Shown here one piece after another: positions 7,323 through 15,881 of a stretch of DNA of 64,000 nucleotides. Below the pieces are notes generated by a model, which was given only the letters and a program-made list of their open reading frames with translations, was not told the origin of the DNA and made no database searches. The stretch comes from a virus. The first letter of the stretch is position 1. Every line of letters starts with the position of its first letter. Position numbers and translations under genes: made by a program. The DNA is taken from positions 31,022 through 95,021 of the IMG/VR virus record IMGVR_UViG_3300050821_003995. One strand, written 5' to 3'.

Positions 7323-7568
7323 ATGAACCGTCAACCGCGTGCCACGTTGATTGAGCAAGAACCAAGTACCGCCTACATGGTCAAAACCGGCAAGCGTGAG
7401 CATGAGAAGGTCTTGCTCACCGCCGATGGGGTTTCGTGCATGGTCAATGAGGACGGGTCCATTCGCATTGAACTATATACCGATGACAAGCGCATTGGTA
7501 TTCACCTATCACCTGACGACGCCAAGAGTCAGGTGCATGTATTCCGTAGGTGGCAAGAGTTTCGATGA
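7323..7568 (+). CDS. Unknown small protein
   Basis: 81 residues, predicted mostly beta by eye (AYMVKTG, VLLTADGVSCMVNEDG, IRIELYTDDKRIGIHL). Ends one base before the oppositely oriented endonuclease gene's stop, so the two are convergent and abut. Confidence 0.6.
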   Translation: MNRQPRATLIEQEPSTAYMVKTGKREHEKVLLTADGVSCMVNEDGSIRIELYTDDKRIGIHLSPDDAKSQVHVFRRWQEFR

Positions 7569-7994
7569 TTAGATGTGTTTCCAAGTTTTTCTAGCTCTAA
7601 TCAACCAAATGTTATTATGGACTACCTTGTATCTTTTAGCTAATAGGGAGAGTGGCTCTTTTGATGCCCTGATTTCCAAAACTTGTTTTTCAGTCAACTT
7701 AGAACACGCACATGCAGACCCAATAGCTTCTTCACGCTCAGCCGTATTGGTTCGATTGGTTATACATTTTATGTTTCCCCTTTCGTAAGGCCCCTTATCG
7801 CCTTTGCGGGCCATGCAGTATTTGCCCGCACCACGTCCACGCAATTCAAACCAATTTGAGCCTAGTTGCTCGACCCACCACACAATCCAGTCTTGCACTG
7901 TAAACTTAAACCCAATGCGCCGGCAACGAGCCATGCGACGTTGGTTCCAATAGGCTGTTCGATGAGCATAAGGGATAGGACTACGGTGTGACAC
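7569..7994 (-). CDS. HNH-like homing endonuclease with C-terminal HTH
   Basis: 141 residues. Same plan as 5015-5494: basic N-terminus, VQDWIVWWVEQLG, YCMARKGDKGPYERGN, KLTEKQVLEI, then a helix-turn-helix and a final TWKHI. Sits antisense between two rightward genes, as expected for an inserted mobile endonuclease gene. Its base composition is more AT-rich than the flanking genes. Catalytic activity is inferred, since the usual HNH histidines are not clear. Confidence 0.75.
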   Translation of the reverse strand: MSHRSPIPYAHRTAYWNQRRMARCRRIGFKFTVQDWIVWWVEQLGSNWFELRGRGAGKYCMARKGDKGPYERGNIKCITNRTNTAEREEAIGSACACSKLTEKQVLEIRASKEPLSLLAKRYKVVHNNIWLIRARKTWKHI

Positions 7995-8082
7995 TGAAAG
8001 CTCCTAAAATGTACTAGTAATTTATACATACATCAGTCTAAACTACCACTCAACCACAATCCACGATGAAGGAGTCCTAACT

Positions 8083-8952
8083 ATGAAACTACAAGAGCGT
8101 GCACTTCTAACTTCCTTACATCTTGGTTCCTGGGGCGGTCAAGCAGTTGATCGCCAAGTAACTGAAGAAGTGGGCGAGTCCCACGGCGCTGATCCAAAAG
8201 ATTCAGGGAAGTATAATAAACAGCTAATCTCACGCAAAGCTTTGCGTGAAGTTCTTGGCAAAGTGAATGTGTGCCGCCAAACCCACAAAATACTCTCATT
8301 GCCTTGGGATGACAGTGCGCGTATTCTCAGCGCCCAAGGGTACAATCACTACACGCAACAGATGCGACTTCATCGGTTGGCGGTTGAGGCGGCAGCCAAG
8401 AAGCTAAGTGAAACGTTCCCTGAGCATGTCAAGGAAGCCAAAGTGCGTCTTGGAACCATGTTTAATAGCGGTGACTACCCGGACGCGGCTGAGATGATCA
8501 AGCGTTACTACGTTGACGTTGAGATCAAACCAATCCCCGAAGCAGCCGATTTCAGAACGAAGTTGGCTGATGGCACAATCAAAGCCCTTGCGAAAGACAT
8601 TGAGCGGCGCACCAACGACCGTATCAAGGCCGCTGTGGAAGACGTATTCAAACGTGTGGCCGACGTGACCGGCAAGATGGCCGAGCGGCTGAGCAACTAC
8701 GAGCCCAAGGGTGAGGAAGGGGCCAGCAATACGTTCCGTGACTCGCTAGTCTATAATTGTGTGGAGCTTGCTGACCTACTTCCTAGCCTCAACATTACCG
8801 ATGACCCACGTTTGGCCGATCTTGCCAAGCGTCTGAAGACCGACCTTGGGGCACACAGCCCTGAAGTGTTGCGCACCGACGCCAAGCTGCGCAAGACTAC
8901 AGCCCTGGCCGCTGAAAAACTCGCAAAAAGGGTTGGCCAGTACCTCGCCTGA
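8083..8952 (+). CDS. Conserved unknown protein, MoxR-VWA cassette (DUF3150-like?)
   Basis: 289 residues, with a GAAGGAG site upstream. The N-terminal part (RALLTSLHLGSWGG) and the long charged helices that follow resemble proteins next to MoxR/VWA pairs in other phages, some annotated DUF3150; this assignment is from memory and tentative. The C-terminal half is helical (ADVTGKMAERLSNY). First member of a five- or six-gene set reaching 12122 that includes the MoxR-type ATPase and the DUF2201/VWA protein, so it may be a partner of that machine. Confidence 0.6.
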   Translation: MKLQERALLTSLHLGSWGGQAVDRQVTEEVGESHGADPKDSGKYNKQLISRKALREVLGKVNVCRQTHKILSLPWDDSARILSAQGYNHYTQQMRLHRLAVEAAAKKLSETFPEHVKEAKVRLGTMFNSGDYPDAAEMIKRYYVDVEIKPIPEAADFRTKLADGTIKALAKDIERRTNDRIKAAVEDVFKRVADVTGKMAERLSNYEPKGEEGASNTFRDSLVYNCVELADLLPSLNITDDPRLADLAKRLKTDLGAHSPEVLRTDAKLRKTTALAAEKLAKRVGQYLA

Positions 8953-8985
8953 AATGCTAGACTACTCAAACCAAAGGAGAGACCC

Positions 8986-9303
8986 GTGAAAGTCAAATGG
9001 AAAAAGCTGTGGATCAAGGCGCTGCTCAGTGGCAAATACAAGCAGACACATCAAAACTTGCATGACACCGATGGTTACTGCTGCCTTGGTGTGCTGTGTC
9101 GTGTTGTCAGCCCTAACACCAAATGGGAAGATGATATCCAAAACGACGGAAATTACACCTTCAAAGGTGAAGGCTTGATGCCCCCACGTGACCTGTTGAA
9201 GGACATAGGATTGTCCTACCAATCGGCCAAGGCACTAGCGCGCATGAACGACAACGGCAAGTCGTTTGAGCAGATTGCCAAGCGCATCAAAGCCAAATAC
9301 TGA
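8986..9303 (+). CDS. Conserved phage protein of unknown function
   Basis: 105 residues from a GTG start with AAAGGAGAG upstream. Has the pattern WIKALLSGKYKQ, CCLGVLC, LMPP and ARMNDNGKSFEQIA, which I recall from a common phage family of unknown function. The double Cys followed by LGVLC is its most constant part. Confidence 0.7.
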   Translation: MKVKWKKLWIKALLSGKYKQTHQNLHDTDGYCCLGVLCRVVSPNTKWEDDIQNDGNYTFKGEGLMPPRDLLKDIGLSYQSAKALARMNDNGKSFEQIAKRIKAKY

Positions 9304-9331
9304 AACCCCACACACTAAGGAGTGAGCCATC

Positions 9332-10351
9332 ATGGCTAAGGACCTAGCTGACAACAGTGAAAGCATTCGTGGGGCAAAAGAACTTGCTCTGTACTACCGC
9401 AGCAAGAACATACCGGCCTACTTCCATGGTGGGCCGGGCTTGGGTAAGTCAGCCGTCGCCAAGCAAATGGCCAAGGAGCTGAAAATCGGCTTCAAGGACA
9501 TCCGCCTGGGCAGCAAAATTCCGGAAGACCTCAGCGGTATCCCGGTGCCTGATCTTGAGAAGCGCATGGCGGTGTGGCTGAAGGCCGAGTTCTGGCCCAA
9601 CAAAGAGCGTGACGGCGACAAGGGCATCATCATCTTTGACGAACTGAGTGACGCCCCAAAATCGTTGCAGTCATGCGCCTATCAGGTGATCCTTGATCGC
9701 AAGATCAATGATTTTGAATTGGGTGCGGGCTGGTGGCCGATGGCTGCCGGGAACCGGCGTGAGGATCGCGCCGCTGCCGGTACGTTGTCCACCGCGTTGG
9801 CAAACAGGTTTGCCCACATTCACATTCACGCCGACCCCGAAGCCTTCATTGAGTGGGCCAACAACAACGACATTGACCCGCTGGTGCCGGGCTTCATCCG
9901 CTTCAGGCCCAACCTGCTGTACAGCATGGAGGGCGCGGATCTGCTCAGCTTCCCCACGCCGCGTGCATGGGAGCAGGTGGCCAAGTGCGTGGATGCGGAC
10001 CCCAGCATCCGCTTCCGCTTGGTGCGCGGGCTGGTGGGTGATGGCGCGGCCGGTGAGTTCGAGGTCTACATGAAGGGCCTCAACCTGCCGACCATTGAGG
10101 AGATCGTTGCCAACCCCAAGAAGTGCCCCATACCACGCGAACCTTCAAGCAAGTATGCGTTGAGCAGCATGCTGGCTCGCTATGCCAAGCGTGACAACTT
10201 CGCCGCCATTGTGGCCTACGTCCAGCGCAGTGAGTTCGGCCGTGACTTTGAAACCGTCACCGCACTGGATGCCACCAAGCGTGACTCGTCACTGTGCGAC
10301 ACCAAGGCTTGGATCGAGTGGGCCAACAAGAACTCCGACATTCACCTGTGA
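9332..10351 (+). CDS. MoxR-type AAA+ ATPase
   Basis: 339 residues. Walker A is GGPGLGKS at about residues 33-40 and Walker B IIIFDEL near 95; a sensor-like AAGNRRED stretch and the arginine-containing TALANRFAHI follow. MoxR-family ATPases act as chaperone-like remodelling motors, typically with a VWA-domain partner that binds metal through a MIDAS site. Here that partner is at 10872-12122. In phages the pair has no agreed job; remodelling of host or virion complexes is an inference. SD AAGGAG upstream of ATG 9332. Confidence 0.85.
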   Translation: MAKDLADNSESIRGAKELALYYRSKNIPAYFHGGPGLGKSAVAKQMAKELKIGFKDIRLGSKIPEDLSGIPVPDLEKRMAVWLKAEFWPNKERDGDKGIIIFDELSDAPKSLQSCAYQVILDRKINDFELGAGWWPMAAGNRREDRAAAGTLSTALANRFAHIHIHADPEAFIEWANNNDIDPLVPGFIRFRPNLLYSMEGADLLSFPTPRAWEQVAKCVDADPSIRFRLVRGLVGDGAAGEFEVYMKGLNLPTIEEIVANPKKCPIPREPSSKYALSSMLARYAKRDNFAAIVAYVQRSEFGRDFETVTALDATKRDSSLCDTKAWIEWANKNSDIHL

Positions 10352-10358
10352 GGGCAAG

Positions 10359-10517
10359 ATGCTGAAACTCACCAAAGAGGAATGGATTGTATTGCAAAAC
10401 GTGCTGCTCGATCCAACATTCCAAGCACTCATAGGCGCTGAGGAATGGGCATTGACTGAAGATGCCGAAGAAACCTTATGGGGTATCATCCACAAAGCTG
10501 AAAAGGCACAATTATGA
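10359..10517 (+). CDS. Small helical protein in MoxR-VWA cassette
   Basis: 52 residues, acidic, entirely helical by eye (LTKEEWIVLQNVLL, TEDAEETLWGIIHKAE). Stop overlaps the next start by four bases. Unknown function. Confidence 0.6.
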   Translation: MLKLTKEEWIVLQNVLLDPTFQALIGAEEWALTEDAEETLWGIIHKAEKAQL

Positions 10518-10858
10518 AAACGATCACCAAAACCGATCTTGAAGACCTTGCCCTCATCCTGGAGGACATGGTCAAGCGCCTTCCCGACATGAAGCGCGAG
10601 GAACGGATTGACGTGTGTGCACGCATCCGTGCCGTGATCAAACAGGCCACGCTGATTGAGACCACAGTCAAGGAGGAGATCAAGGCCAGCCGCAAGGGCA
10701 AGGAAGGCTATGTCAATGGTGAGACATGGCGGGCCAAGCTCTCACTGGTGCCCACCGTGCGCCTGGATCAAAAGGCGCTGAAGGAGGGCAACCCCAAGGT
10801 TTACGATCAGTACACCAAGGACGGTGAGGATCAGAGAATAACATTCGAACCGCGTTAG
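10514..10858 (+). CDS. Unknown helical protein in MoxR-VWA cassette
   Basis: 114 residues. The first two thirds are a charged helical hairpin (DLEDLALILEDMVKRL, DVCARIRAVIKQATLIE). The end reads KLSLVPTVRLDQKALKEGNPKVYDQY, which resembles the end of phage siphovirus Gp157-like or recombination accessory proteins only loosely. Coupled to the gene before by overlap. Function unknown. Confidence 0.6.
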   Translation: MKTITKTDLEDLALILEDMVKRLPDMKREERIDVCARIRAVIKQATLIETTVKEEIKASRKGKEGYVNGETWRAKLSLVPTVRLDQKALKEGNPKVYDQYTKDGEDQRITFEPR

Positions 10859-10871
10859 AAGGATAGTTACA

Positions 10872-12122
10872 ATGCCCGACAAGAAAGCACGCGACAGTAT
10901 AATAAGAGCGAGAACGCAACTTATCGTGCGTGAACCTTTTTTCGGCACTCTATGCCTGCAACTCAACTTAGTTGAGAGCCCAGTGGGCACCATGGCCGTG
11001 GACGGGATCAACCTTTACTACGACCCCAAATTTGTTCACGAATGCAATGAGGAGGAGTTGGTTGGTGTTATTGCTCATGAAACCTTGCATTGCTGCTACA
11101 GTCACTTTTCGCGTAGGGGCCATCGTGACCCTACCAAATTCAATATAGCCGGAGATTTTAGGATCAACGATGACCTAAAACACGTACCATTCACACTCCC
11201 CTACAAACCGGCCACGTTGAAAGAGTTAATGTCCATGCCGCCTGGGCAGCACTTTCATCTGTACGACCCGCAGTTTGCCAGCATGAATACCGAGGAGATC
11301 TATGAAAAGATACCCGATCCGCCCAAGCAGCCGAGTGGTGGCGGGGGTGCCGGGAAGGTCATTGACGTGGGCGGGTGCGGTGCCGTGCTGGATGCGGGCA
11401 GCGGCCCCGGTGACCCTGACGGTGACCCGCAGGGCAATGGCGGGCAGGGCAAGCTTAGCCCCGCTCAGGTGGCGCATGAGTGGCAAGCCAATGTACGCAT
11501 GGCGGTAAGCGTTGCACGTGCCAACAATGCCGGGCAAACCCCCGGCTACCTGTCGCGCCTTGAAGTGCAACTGAAGAAGCCCAAGGTGTCATGGCGTGAT
11601 CTAACCGCCCAATTCATAGATCAATCCATGACGGTGGATTACAGCTACCGGCGCCCGAACCGCCGCTATGCGGGGTTGGGGATGATCATGCCGGGGGTGA
11701 TCCCCGACGCCCTGCACAAGCTGGTGGCGTTTGTGGACGATTCAGGCAGCATTAGTCATGAGATGATGAACGCCTTCCTCAGTGAAGTTGCGGGGGCGCT
11801 GGATCAAGGTACCTGTGACAACCTGATTGTGGCCTACGCGGACACCCAGGTGCATCACGTGGATGAGTACGTGCAAGGCGACGTGATCAAGTGCAATGCA
11901 CGCGATGGGGGTGTCACCGACTTTGATAACAGCTTCGAATGGCTGGCCAAAGAGCACCCCGACGCCGCCTGTGTGGTTTATCTAACCGACATGTGTACCA
12001 ACAGCTTTGGCAAGGACCCCGGTTGTCCAGTTCTTTGGGGTGCCTTCACAACGGAGGATATGCTGCGTCAGTATGTTCCGTCGTTTGGTCAAGTACTGCA
12101 CATTGAAAGCCCACACTACTAA
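10872..12122 (+). CDS. DUF2201-type metallopeptidase-like plus VWA domain protein
   Basis: 416 residues in two parts. The N-terminal part has VGVIAHETLHCCYSH, an HExxH-like helix (HETLH) followed by DFRINDDL, typical of DUF2201 putative metallopeptidases. A Gly/Pro-rich linker follows at about residues 155-190. The C-terminal part has LVAFVDDSGSIS, a MIDAS motif (DxSxS) of VWA-like domains, and later VVYLTDM. This architecture is the usual partner of MoxR ATPases, one of which is at 9332-10351. Whether peptidase activity exists is unknown. Confidence 0.85.
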   Translation: MPDKKARDSIIRARTQLIVREPFFGTLCLQLNLVESPVGTMAVDGINLYYDPKFVHECNEEELVGVIAHETLHCCYSHFSRRGHRDPTKFNIAGDFRINDDLKHVPFTLPYKPATLKELMSMPPGQHFHLYDPQFASMNTEEIYEKIPDPPKQPSGGGGAGKVIDVGGCGAVLDAGSGPGDPDGDPQGNGGQGKLSPAQVAHEWQANVRMAVSVARANNAGQTPGYLSRLEVQLKKPKVSWRDLTAQFIDQSMTVDYSYRRPNRRYAGLGMIMPGVIPDALHKLVAFVDDSGSISHEMMNAFLSEVAGALDQGTCDNLIVAYADTQVHHVDEYVQGDVIKCNARDGGVTDFDNSFEWLAKEHPDAACVVYLTDMCTNSFGKDPGCPVLWGAFTTEDMLRQYVPSFGQVLHIESPHY

Positions 12123-12133
12123 GGAGAAAGATT

Positions 12134-12517
12134 ATGGCTACCGTGTATCTTGTTACCCTGCACGTCAACGACAAAGACTTGCCGGTTGTACTTGGTGCAA
12201 TATCTGGAAGTGCCAAGCTGGTGAGTGTCACACCCACCGAAGAAGCCAAGGCTGAGAAGCCAAGGAACCAGCACTACGTAGATAACAGGCGTAACAAGGG
12301 CATCAGAGGTGAAGACCTCATCCTAAATACCTTGCAAAAGGAAGCACGGGCTTTTACCGTCAAAGAAATTGAAAGCCGGTTTGTTGAGAACCGATTCTCA
12401 GTCAACAGCGTATCTCCAGCTCTCAACCGGCTGGTTACTGCCGACAAGATCAGGAAGGTGGGCACCGGGTCCTACTGCCTGAAGGGCACTGTTCTGAAGT
12501 TTGGTGCCGGCTCCTAA
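12134..12517 (+). CDS. Small winged-helix-like DNA-binding protein
   Basis: 127 residues. The N-terminal 40 residues look like a beta-alpha unit. The C-terminal 80 residues read EDLILNTLQKEARAFTVKEI, then SVNSVSPALNRLVTADKIRK and GSYCLKG, a plausible winged helix. GGAGAAAG lies upstream. Followed by a strong promoter at 12536-12564, so it probably ends a transcription unit. Target unknown. Confidence 0.6.
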   Translation: MATVYLVTLHVNDKDLPVVLGAISGSAKLVSVTPTEEAKAEKPRNQHYVDNRRNKGIRGEDLILNTLQKEARAFTVKEIESRFVENRFSVNSVSPALNRLVTADKIRKVGTGSYCLKGTVLKFGAGS

Positions 12518-12535
12518 ACTGTAGAAAATACCTCC

Positions 12536-12564
12536 TTGACAGCCCTTTCCACTCCACTTATATC
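12536..12564 (+). promoter_or_regulatory. Sigma-70-type promoter
   Basis: TTGACA at 12536-12541, 17-base spacer, TATATC at 12559-12564. The -35 is perfect and spacing ideal. It would start transcription near 12571, about 37 bases before the H1-like gene at 12608. Confidence 0.65.
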
Positions 12565-12607
12565 AAAACGAGTGGTGCTGATAGGGGCCAACCCCAGGTG
12601 ATGTTCC

Positions 12608-13201
12608 ATGATGCACCCCAGTGACGACCTGCCGCTTGACCCATCCCCGGATGAAGGGATACCTGATTTCTTGCGGCGTAAAGAGGAAGTGAAACCAGAA
12701 GTACCTGTAACCCCTAGCAAGAAAGTTGAGGTAACCCCCATGCGTACCGATGATGAAGCGGCCGACGCCACTGAAACTGAGGCCCCGGCCAAGCCCGCAA
12801 AGGCCCCCAAGGCCAGCAAGCCCCGCAAACCGGCTGCAAAGGCTGCTGGTAAGGGCAACGGCAAAGCCCCGGTGAAGGCCAAGGGTAAGGCCCTGGCCAA
12901 GGCAGCGGCCCCTGCAAAGCCCGCAAAGGCCAAGGCCAAAACCGCCAAGGCTGAGCGGGTACGTGACCCGGCTAAGCTGGACGCCTTTGGCTTCCGCAAG
13001 GAAAGCATCAAGTCCAAGGCTGCGGCCATGTACGCCAAGGGCAAAGGTGCGACGCTGGCTGAGGTCAAGGAGGAACTGGGCTCCGTCCAGTTCAACCTGC
13101 TCACGGAGCTTCAGGGCAAAGGCCACAAGGTGGACAAGTCCGAAGTCAAGTCCGCCAGCGGCCGGATGATCACCCGCTACAAGCTCCACGGCAAGGACTA
13201 A
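12608..13201 (+). CDS. Histone-H1-like basic protein with C-terminal winged helix
   Basis: 197 residues. An acidic start (residues 1-55) is followed by about 65 residues of Lys/Ala/Pro repeats of the PAKAPKASKPRKPA type, like the tail of histone H1 or bacterial Hc1-type proteins. The last 75 residues form a compact domain (MYAKGKGATLAEVKEELG, KGHKVDKSEV, RYKLHGK) that aligns with the end of the acidic protein at 28251-28994. Probably a DNA-binding, possibly DNA-condensing protein. Has its own promoter at 12536 and terminator at 13228. Confidence 0.7.
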   Translation: MMHPSDDLPLDPSPDEGIPDFLRRKEEVKPEVPVTPSKKVEVTPMRTDDEAADATETEAPAKPAKAPKASKPRKPAAKAAGKGNGKAPVKAKGKALAKAAAPAKPAKAKAKTAKAERVRDPAKLDAFGFRKESIKSKAAAMYAKGKGATLAEVKEELGSVQFNLLTELQGKGHKVDKSEVKSASGRMITRYKLHGKD

Positions 13202-13227
13202 GCTTTGTGGCGTTGCGTTGCGTAATG

Positions 13228-13258
13228 GGGGTCGGGGCCTAGCTCCCCGGCCCCTTTT
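13228..13258 (+). terminator. Intrinsic terminator after the H1-like gene
   Basis: GGGGTCGGGG pairs with CCCCGGCCCC (10 bp, one G-T) around a 7-base loop and is followed by TTTT. Together with the promoter at 12536 it makes the H1-like gene a single-gene unit. Confidence 0.75.
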
Positions 13259-13279
13259 CATATCTCAATGGAGGACTGC

Positions 13280-13918
13280 ATGTTACGAAACCGTGGCAAC
13301 GAACTGCACAAAGTCAATCTGGAGCGTGGTGACCACAACAAAAACCCTTACCCCAAGGGGTTTGAGAAGGTCACCGTGCCGGCCGGCAAGAGTGGTGAGT
13401 GGGAAGTTACGAAACTTGACTTGACCGACAAAGACCTTGGGCTATTCAATCTGCGTCTCATCCGTGACGGCTTTTGGCACCGTGTTGTCCCGCCCGGCTC
13501 CTACACCCGATTAACCTGTGGGCACACCGTGGTCATGACCGACACACCGGCTGAGGCTCACGAACACAGGAGGCTGATTGACATGGCTGAGGGTAGGGTC
13601 CTACTGAATGGCCTGGGCCTGGGCTTCGCGCTGCACAACATCCTGCGCAAGAAGGAAGTCGAACACGTCACGGTGATTGAGAAATCACCCGATGTCCTCA
13701 AGCTAGTTGCTCGTTACTTTCGAGGGCCACGTGTTGAGATCATTCATGCCGATGCCCTTGAGTGGCGGCCAAAGAAAGGCCAAGGCTTCAACGTCGTTTG
13801 GCATGATATTTGGAACGACATCAGTGAAGACAACAAGGAGCAGATGACCAAGCTGAAGCGTGCCTATGCCCGTCGTTGCGGCTGGCAAGCCTGCTGGTCG
13901 GCTGAGTACATGCCATGA
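13280..13918 (+). CDS. SAM-dependent methyltransferase-like, spermidine-synthase type fold
   Basis: 212 residues. The ATG at 13280 is chosen because GGAGGA lies five bases upstream; an ATG at 13268 is in the same frame. The core reads VLLNGLGLGFALHNIL (glycine-rich motif I), VTVIEKSPDVLKLV (acidic end of strand 2) and VEIIHADALEW, the order of Rossmann-type methyltransferases and closest in feel to spermidine synthases. FNVVWHDIWND would be the motif IV region. Substrate unknown. Overlaps the next gene by four bases. Confidence 0.65.
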   Translation: MLRNRGNELHKVNLERGDHNKNPYPKGFEKVTVPAGKSGEWEVTKLDLTDKDLGLFNLRLIRDGFWHRVVPPGSYTRLTCGHTVVMTDTPAEAHEHRRLIDMAEGRVLLNGLGLGFALHNILRKKEVEHVTVIEKSPDVLKLVARYFRGPRVEIIHADALEWRPKKGQGFNVVWHDIWNDISEDNKEQMTKLKRAYARRCGWQACWSAEYMP

Positions 13919-14157
13919 CCGAACGCCCACTCAACTTCGCCACCGCCCAAGAACGGCAAGACTGGATCATCCAAAACGCCGATCATTTCGTCACCTGCCG
14001 ACGAATAGGCGGTCATCTACTCAGGCAGGAACACAAAACTCTGGAGCTAGCCCGTGACTTCGCCAAGGGGCTGCTCATCCAAAACGCCAGCAAACCCGTC
14101 CTCATCTACGCGGTGAAGGATACTTCCGACACCTACGTTGAAATGGTGAAGCCATGA
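13915..14157 (+). CDS. Unknown small protein
   Basis: 80 residues, starting inside the stop of the methyltransferase-like gene and overlapping the next start. Contains a helical ATAQERQDWIIQNADHF and a strand-like VLIYAVKDTSDTYVEM. Not recognised. Confidence 0.55.
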   Translation: MTERPLNFATAQERQDWIIQNADHFVTCRRIGGHLLRQEHKTLELARDFAKGLLIQNASKPVLIYAVKDTSDTYVEMVKP

Positions 14158-14426
14158 AGAAAATTCTGATAATTAGCTTAGTGCTGGTGACTGGCTTGGA
14201 CCTGTTCCTAGTCACCCAAGTTCGGATAGCACACACGGCGGTTGCCAGTGCCCTGGTGACAATTAAACGTCAGAATGAGGCGCTAGCCAACTCAAACGCT
14301 GCAATGAAAGATCTAATGGAGGCGGATGACAAACTCAAGCACGCTGACCAAGAGCTACAAACAGCCTGCAAAAATACCCTAAGCCTGTTGAACACGTGTG
14401 TATCTTCACGCACGAAGAAACAGTAA
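14154..14426 (+). CDS. Single-pass membrane protein with coiled coil
   Basis: 90 residues. Residues 3-24 form an N-terminal membrane anchor or uncleaved signal (ILIISLVLVTGLDLFLV), followed by a long polar helix (NEALANSNAAMKDLMEADDK) and two Cys. The build resembles an inner-membrane spanin, but it is far from the lysis genes at 50-55 kb, so another role is as likely. Confidence 0.5.
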   Translation: MKKILIISLVLVTGLDLFLVTQVRIAHTAVASALVTIKRQNEALANSNAAMKDLMEADDKLKHADQELQTACKNTLSLLNTCVSSRTKKQ

Positions 14427-14435
14427 GGAGCGACC

Positions 14436-14654
14436 ATGAAAGCCGACGACAAAGTAATCACGAAACTGCAACTGCAAAGCCGCAAGCATGAGGGTGAGCC
14501 GTGGGGCACCCTCAACACGGTTCTCATCCAGCACATGCCCGGCGACACTGAAGCCAGGGCCATGAAGAAGGCTCATGCGGAAGTTGACAGCATGCGAAGC
14601 CGGTGGATCGAAAACTACGACCGCACGCTTCAGTTCCGCGTGGTTGAGTTGTAA
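14436..14654 (+). CDS. Unknown small protein
   Basis: 72 residues with GGAG upstream. Basic N-terminus, then a charged helix (DTEARAMKKAHAEVDSM) and a strand-like end (LQFRVVEL). Function unknown. Confidence 0.55.
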   Translation: MKADDKVITKLQLQSRKHEGEPWGTLNTVLIQHMPGDTEARAMKKAHAEVDSMRSRWIENYDRTLQFRVVEL

Positions 14655-14885
14655 ATTCCTGTAGCCTCATCTGCCAACCTGTATTATGTTGCCGGGTTGA
14701 AGGAGGGTACACTCCTGCCCCAGCCGCAGAGACAACGGGGGAGCGTGCGCAACCAGAGCTACTTGGCCCTTTTGATCGCTTTCCGGCCACCATGATCGCT
14801 CTGGCCAATAGCAAGCCGCGACAAGGCGCTGTTCTGGTCCTCCTTCAATTAGTAGTGCATTGCCAGTGAAGCGGCGCAAGTCTCA

Positions 14886-14916
14886 GCCCGGTGGGGGCCT
14901 TAAACCCTCACCGGGC
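14886..14916 (+). other. Strong stem-loop upstream of DUF4262-like gene
   Basis: GCCCGGTGGGGG pairs with CCCTCACCGGGC (12 bp, one G-T) around a 7-base loop. It lies in a 282-base gap (14655-14936) that otherwise shows only a small AGGAG/CTCCT hairpin at 14701-14716. No T-run follows; could be a terminator, an RNA processing site or a leader structure. Confidence 0.45.
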
Positions 14917-14936
14917 ACCAACATAAAGGAAAGCTG

Positions 14937-15431
14937 ATGGTCAAACATACCGATCCTTTCTATATTGCAATTGCCCGCACCATTGAAAGGTACGACCGGC
15001 AGGTGCTTGCCATTGCACCTGAGAAAAAAGCTTTGGGCTTCTACTATACCATTGGCAACTCGCTGAAAGACTTGCCTGAATTACTCTTGATCGGCAACTT
15101 TGAGCCAAAAGCCGCCACATCGGTTCTCAACAAACTGTCCGACAAAATGGTGGAAGCCGGCAGGCGCTTCCTCAACGGTGAACGGGTGCCCATGGGTGGT
15201 GAGTATGATCCTCAAGTGTGGGATACCACCGCCATTGCCCAAACCATGTTCACCTTGCAGGTAACTGAGTTCTTTCAGTCAAAAGAATACACGGTGCAGC
15301 AGGTGGTGTTGCCTGACCCAAAGGGCCGGTACCCCACTGACAAGCGCTGCCACAAGCGCTACCGGGTGCCGGTGCTGCGCCCCACCGTTGACCTGATGGC
15401 TGAGGCCATGCAATCAACACAGGTTCACTAG
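14937..15431 (+). CDS. DUF4262-like protein
   Basis: 164 residues. GFYYTIGNSLKDLPELLLIG, the glycine and GERVPMG stretch, the long middle helix and QQVVLPDPKGRYP match the build of DUF4262 proteins as I remember them. Function of that family is not known. A GGCCCC/GGGGCC hairpin begins at the stop codon. Confidence 0.6.
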   Translation: MVKHTDPFYIAIARTIERYDRQVLAIAPEKKALGFYYTIGNSLKDLPELLLIGNFEPKAATSVLNKLSDKMVEAGRRFLNGERVPMGGEYDPQVWDTTAIAQTMFTLQVTEFFQSKEYTVQQVVLPDPKGRYPTDKRCHKRYRVPVLRPTVDLMAEAMQSTQVH

Positions 15432-15447
15432 GCCCCCGCGTGGGGCC
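15431..15447 (+). terminator. GC-rich stem-loop at end of DUF4262-like gene
   Basis: GGCCCC at 15431-15436 pairs with GGGGCC at 15442-15447 around a 5-base loop, starting within the stop codon. No T-run, so only a possible terminator. Confidence 0.4.
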
Positions 15448-15533
15448 AAGCCGCAAGGCCAAACCCCCTGAGCGCAACCCCTTCCCCCCGCTCTCAGGCG
15501 ACTTCTTGTGGCTTATTTTCTTTCAGGTGCAAC

Positions 15534-15881
15534 ATGCGACGCAAGTACGCCCTTGACCAGTTGCGCTCCATGCTGGTGGGGAAACGCTGGTGTGATTTCA
15601 AAAAGCCGAAGGCTTACAAATCACATCGGTTCCTTTCGGTGAAAAATGTCTATTTCACCCTGGTGCTAACCAAATTTATGCTGCGCCCCGCGCTGAGGAT
15701 TAAGGCTGATGGGCAATTTGTGGTGCTTCAATTTATACCCAAATCTTTGCTTGAAGAATACAAAACTGATTTTAACCTTACGGAAAGATGGAATATGTAC
15801 ACCGGATATGTGTTAACTGATGACACTTGGAACAAGATGGAAGCCAATGAGCCAGTGGAAGCAGCACAAAACGTCGCTTGA
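15534..15881 (+). CDS. LRxMLxGxxW family protein, array member 1
   Basis: 115 residues. LDQLRSMLVGKRWCDF at the N-terminus, then VYFTLVLTKF and FVVLQFIPK. It is the first of five adjacent paralogues sharing the order L-[RK]-x-[ML]-L-x-G-x-x-W-x-x-F, G/N-x-x-F-x-x-R/L-x-G-x-F and a final RFIP-like strand. Family unknown to me. Overlaps the next gene by 35 bases. Confidence 0.65.
   Translation: MRRKYALDQLRSMLVGKRWCDFKKPKAYKSHRFLSVKNVYFTLVLTKFMLRPALRIKADGQFVVLQFIPKSLLEEYKTDFNLTERWNMYTGYVLTDDTWNKMEANEPVEAAQNVA

Noticed and set aside
12514-13261. Two long minus-strand frames opposite the H1-like gene
   Set aside because: They are antisense shadows of the Lys/Ala-rich repeats, which avoid stops in several frames. 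Their translations are low-complexity Leu/Ala/Gly.
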